From: Saksenaea vasiformis B4078 | Taxonomy: Eukaryota; Mucoromycota; Mucoromycetes; Mucorales; Saksenaeaceae | Direction: 5' to 3' | NCBI GenBank assembly: GCA_000697055.1 | Contig: JNDT01001794.1 | Span: forward strand, 62,001-126,000 | DNA length: 64,000 bases | Part shown: one piece after another, positions 1 to 11,604 of the stretch | Position numbering within the stretch: position 1 is the stretch's first letter | Layout of the letters: the number at the start of each line of letters is the position of its first letter | Notes under the pieces: generated by a model | Told to the model about the DNA's origin: nothing | Databases searched by the model: none | Seen by the model: the letters and a program-made list of their open reading frames with translations, nothing else | Position numbers and translations under genes: made by a program

Positions 1-2
1 GC

Positions 3-3000
3 CGCCACGTTCATAGTGGAACATCGGAGGCAGGTCCCTCCACCGTACCGGTACCGCCTCGCCAGCTGCTGCCAGCTAAATCTGCCCGTCGTCCCGAGCC
101 CGTCGGACATCGCTACCCTGGTACGTCGCCTTTGGACATAATCCTACAGAAAAAGCGTGAAAAGGCGGAAAAGCTTGAACAAGAGGCAAAGGAGCAGGAA
201 CAAGGTAGTGCCATGATACTTCCCTTACAAAGCTAGCTCACATACCCTTATTATCTGATAGTTGTATGCAAGCGATGCCACAGATTAGGCCACCGCGATG
301 CCCGAAGCCGGCAATGTCCCTTAAACAAAAACTTTGATCCTACTGCTCAGGAAGGCAAGCACAATAGATGATATTTTATCTATTTTCTAATACATATATG
401 TAGACAATACAGCATTCAGGAGCCATCGTAAGCGAAAGCTTTCTGAGGCTGAGAAAACAGTAGGGAAAGCTGAGAGACGTCGGGGAAAACGTCAGCGTAG
501 AGAGGCCGTTCAAAACCTAGACGTGTCGAAACGGTGTCCTACCTGTGTTGCAAAAAGGTGCTACGATGATCAAGTCCCTCACGCCTCCCGGCGACATGGA
601 CAGTGCCCATACCATATTGAGTCACTCGAAGAGAGGCTCAAACATACATTGGGTGACAAATACCAGAGATTTGTCCGAAAAATCGGGCTAAGCACCGTGT
701 TACAGCTAACACCAAACCAGAGTGCTGAATTTATACGACATGTCGACGACTTGGTCGATTTTCAGCGAGAAGTTGCTGTCAAATCTCAGTGTTTTGCTTC
801 ATATTATGTGCTGCAAGTTTTGGCTTCTAACCGCGAACCAATGCCTATTCTTTTTTCACAAACATTCTTCTATGCTTGTATCCAGCTGGTGCTTGGTACG
901 TCGATCACAAGCAAAAACCGAAAACTTCCACGAACCGACATGAGACGGTCCTTCCAAGAATTTCATCGCCAATTTCCATCCTGTCTTGTAACAAGCCGTG
1001 ATCTACCTTATGCGCACGCAATGACATCTCTGGCCGTGCAATCGGCGACTATATTCGTCAATTCCATCACAGAACCATTTGAATCTCGCACAATCAAATA
1101 TTTCTTTTTTAAGTTACGAGACCTGGTACAGGTACATACTCACAACCACCTTCTTTACGAGAGTTATTCATCATTATCATATAGGAAATTACAAAGAACG
1201 ATGCGAATGTGATGGCTTGTTACATCTACGACCGTCTATCATTGGTGCGACCTCCAAGTTGGCCATCCACCGTTCGGCGCACCAATGCGTTGCAAACGGC
1301 CGTTCGTGATATCATTCAACGTTGCCGTCCTCGTCTTCCTCCTGGCCCAATTACTTTGGAAACTCTCTCAGCACATCCCGAGAAATATCTGCCTTTCTTG
1401 TATGATATTCTGCAAGGGTTAGAAACATATAACAGAGGAGAAGTGGCACTTGCTGAAGAAGTCCAAACCATTGCAAATCGTAGTTGGGCTTACTCTGTCA
1501 TCCGAACTCTGGATTAATTCGCCGGTCTAGGCCGCCGATATCGTTCTCGACTGGTTACAAGGATAGTTAACGCTGTCAATTCCTCGCAACCAACACCTCT
1601 TGTTGCAGAGCGCTTGTCGCAAGGAGCACTTCGGCAGCTGGAGAACACTGTTGAAACAGCAACGGCCCAAATACGAAATTCAAAGCGATACTTACAAGAA
1701 CTCCAGCAGCTGAGATTCCACAAGCATAAGGCAGGAGGAGTGCTTTTTACCTGAATCCTTCTTAACAGCGAAGCAACGTCGCGTGTTTTCCTTGATGCCA
1801 ATGTATGGTCTCAGAAGGCAGTATGTCACTATCGACATCCAAACGTTTCGACAGTTACTATGTCAGAGCAATATCCCTCTAATTGCGGAACCAGAGGGCG
1901 ATGACCGGACTACAGCACAGTATAAAATGACAACACGGCAGTTCGCATCAATCATGGACTTCAACGAGATCCGTTGCAGAAGGTGAGAAAGAGAAAAATT
2001 AGCAGCGCGTTTTTAATGCATCGAAATAGTTTGTTAGAAGATTTGGAGTTGGATAATCCTCCTGAGATTTTCACGAATCTACTGAGAACTGATGGTTACG
2101 CAGTCGATTTTGTGTTTGCTCGTGCCATTCATGAGAACGATCGTTTACCTGATCTCGAGACCAGTGATTTTGACACCTGGGATCTGGAACATTCGTTCGA
2201 GCTGTGGGGCGCCGACCCCGGTATGACGGAATTTTATGTCGCCAGCAACGGTCATGGCACAGACTCGCATGAGCAACGAAGGATGTCAACCGCAGAATTC
2301 TACACGACGGCTGGATATCGAAAGACGAATGCCAAAATTCTACAAATGAAACGAGAAGAAGAAATACAAGCAATTGAACAAGGAATTACGACTAACAAAA
2401 CAGCCGACATTGAGACCTTGACTACATTCGTGCGGTCACTTTTATCGCGATTACCGCAACTTTTCCGTTTTTGCGATGGAAGACTTACATCTCTGAGATT
2501 TCTCAATTATATCGGCAGACAGCGAGCAGAAGCTGAGATGATCAATATCTTTTTGGACAGCGGAAAAAAGTACAATAGACGGAGGCTAACAACAAAACGA
2601 CGAAAACACAATCAAGGGACCAAATCCGGACGAAGAAACCAAAGGAAGAGAAAAAAGAAAGGCACCAAGTATGTTCCTGGACGAGCAATCATTGTACCTT
2701 ATTTGCTTATATATCTAAATTTTGTAGAAGACCGAAAAGAGATAATCCAAAGACGAGGTATTGAAATGTGTTTAGATACTCGGGATCGGTTTACGAGATA
2801 TACTGTAGAAAATGGCGTAAAGCACCATTGTCAGCACCAAGCAACGAGATCCCTTTAATTGCATTTGGTGATGCCAAGTTCCAGACCAGTATGCGTGGAA
2901 AGGTGTCAGGCCTCGCTGACAGATGTTGCAAGATACTCAAGCGTGCTGAGCGGCAAGGCTTGTTGGTGATGGTGAATATGAAAGAGTACAACACATCCAA

Positions 3001-3256
3001 GGTACAGCCCTCATTATACATACAGTCCAGTTGAACTAATTCTTATGTTTTTCCTTTTTAGGTGTGCTCATTCTGCCGCAACAAGAGCCTCGAAAACCTG
3101 CAGCTGGATAACATTGACGGAACGTTGTACAGTGTACTCGCTTGTAATAGCTGTGGTACGCAGTGGCAGCGCGATGTCAATGCCAGCCGCAACGTGCACT
3201 ATATTGCCACGGTGGAAGCTGGTGGTAAAGAACGTCCAGCCATATTCCTTCCGTAG
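3..3256 (+). pseudogene. Fanzor (eukaryotic TnpB-like RNA-guided nuclease), copy 1, 5'-partial and decayed
   Basis: Fanzors are TE-borne relatives of TnpB/Cas12 with a split RuvC nuclease. Inferred exons: 3-204, 262-354, 413-1131, 1185-1982, 2030-2668, 2776-3001, 3062-3256; splice phases agree throughout. Exon 2 encodes a zinc-knuckle-like CxxCxxxGH...C motif, with a GC-AG intron (355-412) after it. Exon 3 has CPTC...H...CPY. RuvC-I is WGADPG (Asp codon 2214-2216), RuvC-II is the Glu of MKEY (2984-2986), RuvC-III is RDVNASRN (Asp 3173-3175), and a CxxC...CxxC zinc ribbon lies between II and III. Two lesions exist: TAA at 1515-1517, and a frame change in the T-run at 1744-1748; alignment with the copy at 37-40 kb continues through both. 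The gene starts left of the window. It aligns end to end with copy 2 except for an internal stretch of about 100 residues that copy 1 lacks. The family call is firm; nuclease activity is unlikely as it stands. Confidence 0.85.
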
Positions 3257-3386
3257 CTCTCTATCCGTGTAACAAAAACACGCTAGAAGTTTACAGGTAA
3301 GCCATGTTTTATCAAATAATTTTGAAACTCATTGCCAATTTTTTTGTCAGGCGACTGTAGATGCCTCGTTTTCAGTATACCCACAG

Positions 3387-3530
3387 TTAACTCCTATTAT
3401 TGAACAAATTTCTACGTTAACCTATATAAATTCTTTGTCCATGAAGAGTATACGTTTAGTTCCATGTAAAAGCACATATTCCTCTCTGTTAAAGCTCAAA
3501 GCTCCTCAACGCAACGTAATCCTTAAGACA
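3387..3530. repeat. Dispersed non-coding repeat, copy A (short)
   Basis: This stretch resembles parts of 6745-7235 and 11605-12210 in the same orientation. Shared blocks are a CTATATAAATT-containing block near 3410 and a block with GTAAAAGCA followed by CTCAACGCAA near 3465-3515. The middle part present in the other copies is missing. Function is unknown; it may be old upstream sequence of the MACPF-like/Sel1 genes or a decayed element. Confidence 0.45.
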
Positions 3531-3654
3531 ACGCACATGTCTATTCAGAATTCTTCAACCTTATTCTCATTCACAGTGGTAATCACTTAATATCTCAGAT
3601 TCAATTTGATGGATTTGTTCTAAGCAAATAAGCCGAGAGAGAAAGAAAGAAAGA

Positions 3655-6567
3655 CTATGGAAATCGAGAAATCGTGGAAAATAAGGTAAATAAGGTCAAC
3701 CTTTTTGGGGCAACAAAATCACCATCAGTTACTTCGATCAATTGTCCATTCTTTTTTTTCTTTAAATCATCAAGTGCGTCTCTTGCAAACGAGCTTCCTT
3801 GGATCGGCCGCTTTTGGGACCCATCGGATTGCTTCGTCATCTCGCCTCTTTCGTCTCTCGTCAAATCATCAAGTGCTTCTCTCGCAAACGAACTTCTTTG
3901 ATCCGCCGCTTTTTTGGTACCATTCGATTGCTTTGCTGATGTCTTTCTTGTCATCTCTGTAAATATCTCCAAGTTTGGTTTGCGTAATATGAAGTCCTAG
4001 ATCCGCCATTCTTTGGTACCATTCGATCGCTTTGTCGATATTTTTCTTTTCATCTCTGTAAATGTCACCAAGTGTCTATATCACAATATGATATCCTCGA
4101 TCTGCTGCTCTTTGGTAACATTCAATTGCCCTATTGATGTCTCCTTTGTCTTCTCTGTAAGTGTTACCGTGTATCACTTGCGCATGCCCATTTCCTTGAT
4201 CCGCCGCCTTTTGGTGCCATTCAATTGCTTTGTCCATGTCGTCCTTTTCATGATAGTAAATATCTCCAAGTTTCACTTGCGCCTCTTCATCTCCTTGATC
4301 TTCGGGCTTTTTGTACCATTCAATTGATTTCTCAATGTCTTTCTTGTCATATCTGTAAATATATCCAAGTATGCATTGCCCCCAACTATTTCCTTAATCC
4401 GCCGCTTTTTGGTGCCATCCAATTGCTTGGTTGATGTCATATTCCAACCCATTTTCAAGATGGTACATCATTCCACGTGTCAGTTGTGCATCTCCTTGAT
4501 CAGCTGCATTTTTGCGCCATTCATACGCCTTGGAGTACAGTTCTTTGGCTTTCACCCTATTGCTCGTCACGCCACATCCCCAACAATACATGTATGCAAG
4601 ATGATAGTGTCCAATTCCATGTCCCTGATCCGCTGCTTTTCGGCACCATTCAACCGCTTGGTCTCTGTCTTCAGTTACACCTCTGCCATAACAATACATT
4701 TTCCAAGTTTGGTTTGCGCATAGCCATCTCCTTGAACCGCTGCCTTTTTATAGCATCCAACTGCTTTCTTGTAGTCTCGATTCACACCTCGTCCATCTCT
4801 ATGCATATCTCCAAGTCTAGTTTGTGCACCGCTAATTCCTTGGTCAGCTGCCTTTTTGTACCAGTCGTATGCTTTAACGTAATCTTTATTCACATCTATT
4901 CTGCGGTAATACTTCTCGCCAAGATCGAATCGCCCCCACGCATCGTTCCGATCAATTGAATCTTCGTGCAGGTTGGTATAGTCTTTGTTGTCTACCTCCG
5001 CACTTCTTTCATAACTCCGGGTAATCTCACCCTCGTCTTCACTTTCGCGATCGTCTGCTTTTTGCATTATGCTAATATGGTCAATCTCGTCACCGTCATC
5101 GGCATCTTCATCAGCGGACATATTTTCTTCGTGTTCTTGATTGGATGCTTTGTTACTTAGATGAAGGTCTTGCTGCTCTCTGTGCAAGCTGTCTTCATGA
5201 CTGATTAGGTCATTAGAGTCGCGTTGCGCCCCTCTACTTTCTCGGCCAACAGCTTCCAGTTGTACTGCAATATCATCGCTACTGCTGTCATCATCGGAAT
5301 CACCGCTGAATATATCTTTTTCATATCCGTTTTGCAAGTCTTCATGTCCATTGTCTATGGCTCTGCTGCTGCTCTGGTCCAAAACTTGCAGCCAACTCAT
5401 GTCTTCAACATTGTCTCCCATACTTTCATTGCTTCTGGCACGCTGTCTGAAAACTTCTGCAGGGTACTCTTCCACTGCATGCCCAAGCTCGTTATCAGAA
5501 AATGCTTTGTCGTAAACCTCTTCCACTTGTACTCGTTCATACTTCGGAAGAATATGGTAAATTGGGTTCACATCTTTGAACTGGATAATGGCTGGTCTGG
5601 ATCTTGTAGTTGCTTTCCAATTTTCTAATCCATCCACGAAGAATAATCCGGAACCATCGCCTATCGAAAATTTATCTAGCAAGTATCGGAGAGATGTCAG
5701 GAACTTTACCTATGACTTCTCAGTTCTTGTGATTTTTTATGGTGTCTGTAATTCTTTGCGCTACGAACTCACTGGGCTGTATTGCTTCATGCTCATCCTC
5801 CAATTCTCGCCCATTTCCATCCTGTGCCTTTGAAGTCTCTCTTCTACAAGCAAGTAGACCACCTGAACCCAGGGAAGCGGTTAGATAATGTTACACATGT
5901 ATTATCACAGTACCAAGCAAGATTTTGTACGAATGGTAATGTCTAAATCGTCCAAACACGGTTTGCAGGGATTCATACTTCTTCTTATTGGTATCTTCCT
6001 TCAGAGCGTTTTGCACAGCTTCCTTGAAACGTGCAGTTGCTTTGGCATACTCCGGGGATAGATGTACCTGCAGAAAACATCCGATTGAGTCATTCACAAG
6101 TGGTCATTGATTTCCTACTTCTGCCCAAGAAACATAAGAAACGGTGTATCCTATCGAGTCCTTTTTAGCAGACTTTTCACATACTTGACGTGCGCTGCAA
6201 CTAGATTTAGCAGCAATGTCATAAGCAAATGATTTAGACGGCAAGTGGTGCAAGCTGTCATCCATCAATAATCGGTTCATCGAAGTATCTGCCTCGATGG
6301 TTTTCGTACACATATATTCCACAAATGGGCATTTCGCAAGGATGAGTATGAACGAGTCTTAGAGTATTTTCTTTCCCTTCTCCAATTTCTATTGCAGAGT
6401 ATTCAGCGGTGCTCCCGTCAAAATGGAGGCCTCGACTGCATCGGTTGACAATTTCGTAAGTCAAAAATTGACTGAGCTATTCAGAAGATCAGGTAACTCT
6501 ACATAAAGGTATCAGTTTGTCTTGTTATATTAGATAACAGTGCCTCGTTTGACTTGTAGGAACTCAT
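3655..6567 (-). pseudogene. MACPF-like/Sel1-repeat gene, decayed copy S1
   Basis: This is a broken relative of the intact gene at 42801-45979. The 5' exons (6567-6529, about 6470-6120, about 6070-5925) match it closely: ATG start, TYEIVNRCSRGLHFDG-type region, and the FGRF..Y..YKILLG end of the MACPF-like part. A 335-residue block (5682-4675) holds the acidic linker and the first Sel1 repeats. The frame is lost near 4690, where KLGKMYCYGRGV would be expected, and again near 4394 and 4076; degraded repeats continue to about 3655. The first intron donor is AT (6528-6527) where the relatives have GT. A TATA-like ATAAAAGG lies at 6612-6605. Sel1 repeats are protein-interaction solenoids. The MACPF-like label is tentative. 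Confidence 0.75.
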
Positions 6568-6744
6568 GGGAAGCGAATAAAGAAGTGTTTAATTGCCTAT
6601 CCTCCTTTTATCCACTTCAGCGCTCGGTACTGTTCCGCTTAAGTTCCACACGGCTTGGGCTAAACCGACATCGACTGGTACACAAAACTTCAATACTGTG
6701 CAAGTGATAGCTGTATCTTGTCAGCAAACCAATAGCTTGACTAC

Positions 6745-7235
6745 TGTCTATTGAACAAACTTTTATGTTCAACTATAGAAGTTCGCTCGTGGTTAGTAAA
6801 TAGAGTAGGACTTGTTATTTTACTTATTCCTGGAAGGTACTCCCACATGTTTATGGGTGCCACACCTCAAACCGTAATGGGTGGCAGGCAGATGAGGAGG
6901 AGTACTGCGGTGGAGCCTGCTGCGGCGGAGTATGCTGCGGTTTAACGACCATGGTGAGACTAATCAAGATGTCGAAGGATACAGGTAATTCTGCATGTAT
7001 AGTCAATCTCAGTAAGTGTTGGGAACGTTTTACTGAGAGATAGAGCAAAATAAGAAGAAGAAGGGGAAGTAAAGGAACATGAATTTCTTTTCAATACTGT
7101 TATTTTACGTCTTTCCGTTGGCACGTTCTGCATCCATCACAACGAAGCAGCGCAATATACCTTTGGTTCGACGTAATAGTACCTTCTTCTTCACACAGGA
7201 GCCTATTGTTCCTCAGCGCAAATTTGGTGTTAACG
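6745..7235. repeat. Dispersed non-coding repeat, copy D
   Basis: The block at 7095-7235 clearly aligns with 12060-12210: a TTCAATACTGTTATTTT-type start, an ACGAAGCA..CAATA middle, and a CTTCTTC.CACAG...CTCAGCGCAA end. The proximal part around 6745-6850 resembles 11612-11850 and 51880-52120 more weakly. No open frame is preserved. It lies upstream of the decayed S1 gene and ends about 10 bp before a MITE. Confidence 0.55.
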
Positions 7236-7245
7236 GCAAGTAATA

Positions 7246-7417
7246 CAGTGATCCCCTGATGATTTCAACCACCAAAGTACGGGCATCTGGTTGAAACTAC
7301 CGAGAGTTGAAATTGTATGGAATGGTTTAAGGTATAAATACTTCTCCAGTTTCTCTAAAAAGGTTGAAAATACTGAGAGTTGAAAAAATCGAGGGTGAAA
7401 TTATCAGAGGATCACTG
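7246..7417. mobile_element. 172-bp Tc1/mariner-type MITE
   Basis: The two ends are inverted repeats of about 28 bp starting TACAGTGATCC, with roughly three mismatches. The left end reads CAGTGATCCCCTGATGATTT and the right end, reverse-complemented, CAGTGATCCTCTGATAATTT. Both ends are flanked by TA (7244-7245 and 7418-7419), the target duplication of Tc1/mariner elements. No coding capacity is present, so it would need a transposase in trans. Confidence 0.85.
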
Positions 7418-8340
7418 TACTTAAATAACGCCAATCAATCTTCAAAGTCCTGCATTTTTGACCGCTTTATTCGAGCAAGCGACAACATGCCGAGAATCAG
7501 GTCCCAAAAGCTCGTTACCATTTCAGAGTAAAATAGTTTCATCTAACTATTCTTTTACTTTCTCTTGGACGCTCGTCGCTCCCCGCTTCGCTCTTTCAGT
7601 TCACGATGTCTTGCGGGTTTATGCAAATAGAACGTTGGCAATATGATAATGAGTAGCTGTTTGTACATTGTAGCCTTCCCGTATCATCTCCTTGTCTTGT
7701 ATTTCTAGCTTGATCCCTACGCAGTCTAGCAGATTCTCTACGAGCACCTTTCTTGCTAAGACTTTAATAACGAGTCTATCTACCTACGGTACTGACGCAT
7801 TTACAAAAGTAACGTACACAGACCGAATCCCTCTTTTTCATTGATGGGTTATTGGATTAAGTTTTACTCGTTTTTCAATATCCTATTATGAGTTCATAAA
7901 CAGAAAGTCGGACATTTACCGTTATTTTATTCGCCTACAACTCTTCTAATACTAAAACCAAGTATTACATGAACTTGCAGGAGTGGTGCTTTATTATAAG
8001 CTGCTCCCTGTTAACTGGGGATCAGAATGAAAAAGGATGATAAAAAGGATGCATGTGGGTTTCAGCGTTCCCTCAAGAAGTGGTTTTGCACGTGTACCTT
8101 AAGTGATACACGCACATGGTGTTACTGTGTCTCAAACTCATTAGGGGGAAAGGTGAATATGGTTTTATGCTACTCTCATCTAAGCTTCGTAGACGAAGCT
8201 GAATAAACAATAGAAACCTTGTTTTACAGATTTGATTCCAAAAAGTACCTGAATCATACGACATGGAAAGAATACACTGTCCTGAGTTCCGCTGTTGTTT
8301 TTTGTTGATACTAAGGTACTATCTTTTCCTCAGGCTCAAT
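7418..8340. other. Intergenic, no recognised feature
   Basis: Only short open frames without recognisable motifs or codon bias are present. I see no RNA gene or clear repeat here. Confidence 0.5.
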
Positions 8341-8830
8341 TAAAGTAAGCTTGATGATACCAAGATTTGTGAAGAAGAAAAAGACTCGACAGGAATCTGG
8401 ATACGTGAGTAGTGGTGCCCTTATGGGGCATTATATTGACGTCTTGAAGACACTTTATGAAGTGGACAAGTATCCACAAATGAAACGTCGTTACTAGCTA
8501 TAGATAACGCTTCTATACATGATTATGAAGATATTGCAAAATACATTATACCTCGAGGATATCAATGTGCCTCTTGATATTCTTCAAGGGTTGACGCGAT
8601 TGAACCGTCGTGGTCTGTTCTTAAAACAAAAGAAAGCCCCATAGATTTCCGGAAAAAGAGACTTTCAACACAGATTAGTGATGCTTGTAGCATCCTAAGT
8701 TGAAGCGATTACAACGACTTCTTTTCTCATTTACAGTCTTGCTTTGGACAAGTGCCGCAACAGACAGACGTGCAATGCTCCGCGACATCTGTAGTGAGTG
8801 ACCACATGCAACCCAGTGGCTACCATATAT
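8341..8830 (+). pseudogene. Tc1/mariner-family DDE transposase relic (C-terminal part)
   Basis: Translation across frames gives fragments in the order expected for the C-terminal half of a Tc1/mariner transposase: KKKKTRQESG, GHYIDVLKTLYEVDKYPQMK, then the second catalytic Asp in LAIDNASIHDYEDIAKYI with RGYQC, then EPSWSVLK (position of the third acidic residue), then RLSTQISDACSIL. Frame changes occur near 8493 and between the IDN and EPSW blocks, and a TGA follows at about 8702. The N-terminal DNA-binding region and terminal repeats were not found. It is dead, but shows that this superfamily was active in the genome and could once have mobilised the MITE at 7246-7417. Confidence 0.75.
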
Positions 8831-9680
8831 CATTTATAGTTAAAAAAGTCAAGATGAATGCAACAGGATACACAGATAATCAGCATGAAGGTTTGCTGGA
8901 GCATTCCCAAAAATCGGTAGAGTTTGTGGGAAGCGGTTCCCCTTTTTGAATATAGACCAGGCTGTTACAAGATTATCTGTGAACTTTGCTTATCGAAGCT
9001 GAGAGACACACTAAAAACGCATTGTGTTGAGACTGATAACATACAGTGAGATTGAAGGGTGTCGCTTACTCGGGTGGACCAGAACTAATTAGTAGATACA
9101 ATCGTATTTACATTGCCGGATATTGAATTGACACTGTGATAGAATGCATTTAAGACAAGGCACGAGCAGAACTATTTTGGTTTCGATTCCTTGCTAGATC
9201 GATGATGTCTATCAAATCAGAAAGCTGCAATGATGGTTGACAGCGCTGTTCCATGATTTCATGGAGGTGGGACACCTGGCGCTATTCCAGAAAGCCTTGA
9301 GTTTCAGAATGTAGGAAGTTGTGGCACAGAAGAAGGGAAGTCAAGGTACTGATTTCAACCATGGCATCAAGTCCATCATGAACGAGTTTTGTCAGGTAAA
9401 ATGTGATCGCAAACATATACCTTGTACAGGCTAATTTTGCATATGCCTCCACAAAGGAGAGCCGCAAGGAGCCCTTCTCTAGGGCCACACGCCAAAACAT
9501 GAATAAAACAGTGAAGACAATATAGAGGGTTCTCGCATTGTAATTGAAAAGAAACGTCGCACAACTCCACAGCGAATATACGAAGACGAACAAAAAAAAA
9601 AACGCATGACAACGTCATCACATTTAAAATGGTAATAGAATTTTTTTTTGTTCCAGAAAAATTAGATCACTTCACTCATT
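8831..9680. other. Intergenic, upstream of the gene at 9681
   Basis: No gene is supported. Two short overlapping - strand frames (9282-9621) lack motifs. The last 100 bp, with A- and T-runs, are the likely promoter and leader of the next gene. Confidence 0.5.
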
Positions 9681-11117
9681 ATGGCTGATTACCATAATGT
9701 CTTTCAAAGCAACCCTGGTGCCATTTTAGGTGGATCATGGGGTAATGTGGCAGAAGCGAACAAACCACAGTCGGTCGCTTCCCCACCTCGACAAGCAAGT
9801 GGTGCCAGCAGTGCACACATGTCAGAATACTCAGACGACGACGACGAAGAATACGCTCCTATACAAATGTCAAGTTGGGGCTCACAGAAACCCGTAGCAG
9901 CGCAAGATGACGATGACGATGACGACTACGCTCCTGTTCAAATGAGCAGTTGGGGAGCTCAAGCGGAAGCCGATTCGGGCGACGCGCCTCAGATCAATGT
10001 GACCATGGGCGACTGGGGCTCACTTATCGATCCTAATGTCAAGGTTAAGCCTGGAGGATTGGGCTCTGGTGGTCTGCATAGACGCGGTGCCAACTATAAA
10101 CCAGTCGATGAAGTTTTTATTCTGAATCAACGTTTGAAGAATCAACCGATACCTAAAGGTCCTGGCAGTGGTAAGAAGAAGAAGTCTTCTTCCAAACCCT
10201 CTACACCTAAATCGTCAAAACCATCTACACCCAAATCGTCAAAACCATCTACACCCAGGTCTTCGAAACCATCTACCCCAAAACCCAACTATTCTACACT
10301 TCCATCCAGGCGACCTATTCAAACCGGCGGCGAAGGCTCTGCATGGGGTTCGGGACAGCTGGCGTCCACACCTTTTTGGCAAAATTCCTCCGCTGCAATG
10401 ACTCCTCCTTCCTCATCTTCCGAACACGCTCCAGCCCCTCAGACCACCTCCTCCGAATCGCAATGGTCAGCGGGCGGTGCTGCTCAATCCAAGTGGATAA
10501 CAGGTGGTGCTACCGAGTCCAAGTGGGTCACTAGTAGCACTACCACCGGATCCAAACAACCTCCTCAGTCTGGCTGGACTCCCAGTGCTGCTGCTCCTCC
10601 TCCTGCTCAACCCAGACAACCTGCCACGGCTCCCCCTGTTTCATCTGGATGGGCACCCGCTGCTCCCGCTTCGTCGGAAAGACCACCCGCACCTCCTCCA
10701 TCCTCTGGATGGGCGCCTGCTGCTCCCGTTTCATCCGGATGGCCCCCCGCCGCGCCTGCTGTTCAACCGCAACCGTCAACAAGTGGTGCTGCTTCATCCC
10801 GATGGCTCACAGGCGGTGCAGCGGAATCGAAATGGGTATCCGGTGGTGCTACTGAATCAAAATGGTCAACCAATGTTGCTGAGCCACAACAACCACCTGC
10901 ACAACCACCGCAACGCGAGATCATTTTCAGTTTCAGAATTGAACTTGCACCTGGTATCTATGCACAACTTCCGGTATACGAAACGAACAACTATCTGGAA
11001 TTGGTTGACGAATTTGAAGCGAAGCATCATTTGCAAATTGCAGATGAGGCCAAACAGGCATTTGCTTCAAAGATCGGTGTACTTGTGGAGGCACAGCTTA
11101 AGGCCAGAGGAATGTAG
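9681..11117 (+). CDS. Low-complexity Ser/Pro/Trp-rich protein, function unknown
   Basis: A single-exon frame encodes 478 residues. Two acidic runs (about residues 51-57 and 76-82) are each followed by a YAPxQMSSWG motif, and a related GDWGS motif follows near 110. Residues about 165-205 are KKKK plus about four 8-residue KPSTPKSS-type units (24-bp tandem repeat). The centre is rich in SGWAPAAP- and GGAxESKW-type repeats. The last 70 residues are a folded-looking segment beginning EIIFSFRIELAPGIYAQLPV and continuing with LVDEFEAKH, a pattern of beta strands followed by helices. The spaced SSWG/GDWG/SKW motifs look like short linear interaction motifs. I do not recognise the family. A cytoskeletal or trafficking adaptor would fit, but that is a guess. 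Confidence 0.75.
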   Translation: MADYHNVFQSNPGAILGGSWGNVAEANKPQSVASPPRQASGASSAHMSEYSDDDDEEYAPIQMSSWGSQKPVAAQDDDDDDDYAPVQMSSWGAQAEADSGDAPQINVTMGDWGSLIDPNVKVKPGGLGSGGLHRRGANYKPVDEVFILNQRLKNQPIPKGPGSGKKKKSSSKPSTPKSSKPSTPKSSKPSTPRSSKPSTPKPNYSTLPSRRPIQTGGEGSAWGSGQLASTPFWQNSSAAMTPPSSSSEHAPAPQTTSSESQWSAGGAAQSKWITGGATESKWVTSSTTTGSKQPPQSGWTPSAAAPPPAQPRQPATAPPVSSGWAPAAPASSERPPAPPPSSGWAPAAPVSSGWPPAAPAVQPQPSTSGAASSRWLTGGAAESKWVSGGATESKWSTNVAEPQQPPAQPPQREIIFSFRIELAPGIYAQLPVYETNNYLELVDEFEAKHHLQIADEAKQAFASKIGVLVEAQLKARGM

Positions 11118-11604
11118 ATTTGTTGGTACTATATTTTTTTTTTAAAAAAAAATGAATTAATGTCTCATGAGTACTTCGCCCTTGTCTGGTCGGATGCCAA
11201 GCCTGTTTCAAGAGATGTTGCCATCAGTTGTACATTATTCGAGAGGAAAAGGTAGGAGTTGCGGCGCGATCCTTGCATTTTGATCAAGCCATGTAAAGGA
11301 TGTTGTGACAAACACAACAACCCGAGCAGAGGTCCGCATGTGCTGTTCTTTCCGGCCTTGGTTGAGCAGAAAAAGGTCTCTAGACATGAACAGATGGTAG
11401 ATACATATTGCGTGGCTGTCCTTCGTGGGTTAGACAAGGCTGTCGTGATTGCTTTAGTTTCGAGAGATGGGATATGGAATGGGACACTCATGCCTTGTGC
11501 GTTACCCATTTCGCATATAAGCAATGCAAGGTTTTGTATTAGTTGTTTTCCTTTATTAATACTTTTTAAGAGATCCTGCAATTATTTTGTTGTACTTCTG
11601 CAGG

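Noticed and set aside
1740..1770. Short intron in place of the frameshift in Fanzor copy 1
   Set aside because: The only GT before the good TTCTTAACAG acceptor gives an intron of about 30 nt, shorter than any other here; a frameshift in the T-run is simpler.
2300..2506. Overlapping - strand ORFs in the Fanzor copy 1 region
   Set aside because: The + strand carries aligned RuvC motifs and splice sites; the reverse frames are shadows.
3256..3400. Right terminal inverted repeat for Fanzor copy 1
   Set aside because: No sequence like the GAAAAAGTATC terminus of the 37-41.8 kb segment is present here, and the left end is outside the window.
10504..11145. 213-codon + strand ORF overlapping the 9681-11117 gene
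   Set aside because: It is an out-of-frame shadow of the Pro/Ser-rich repeats, with no independent motif.
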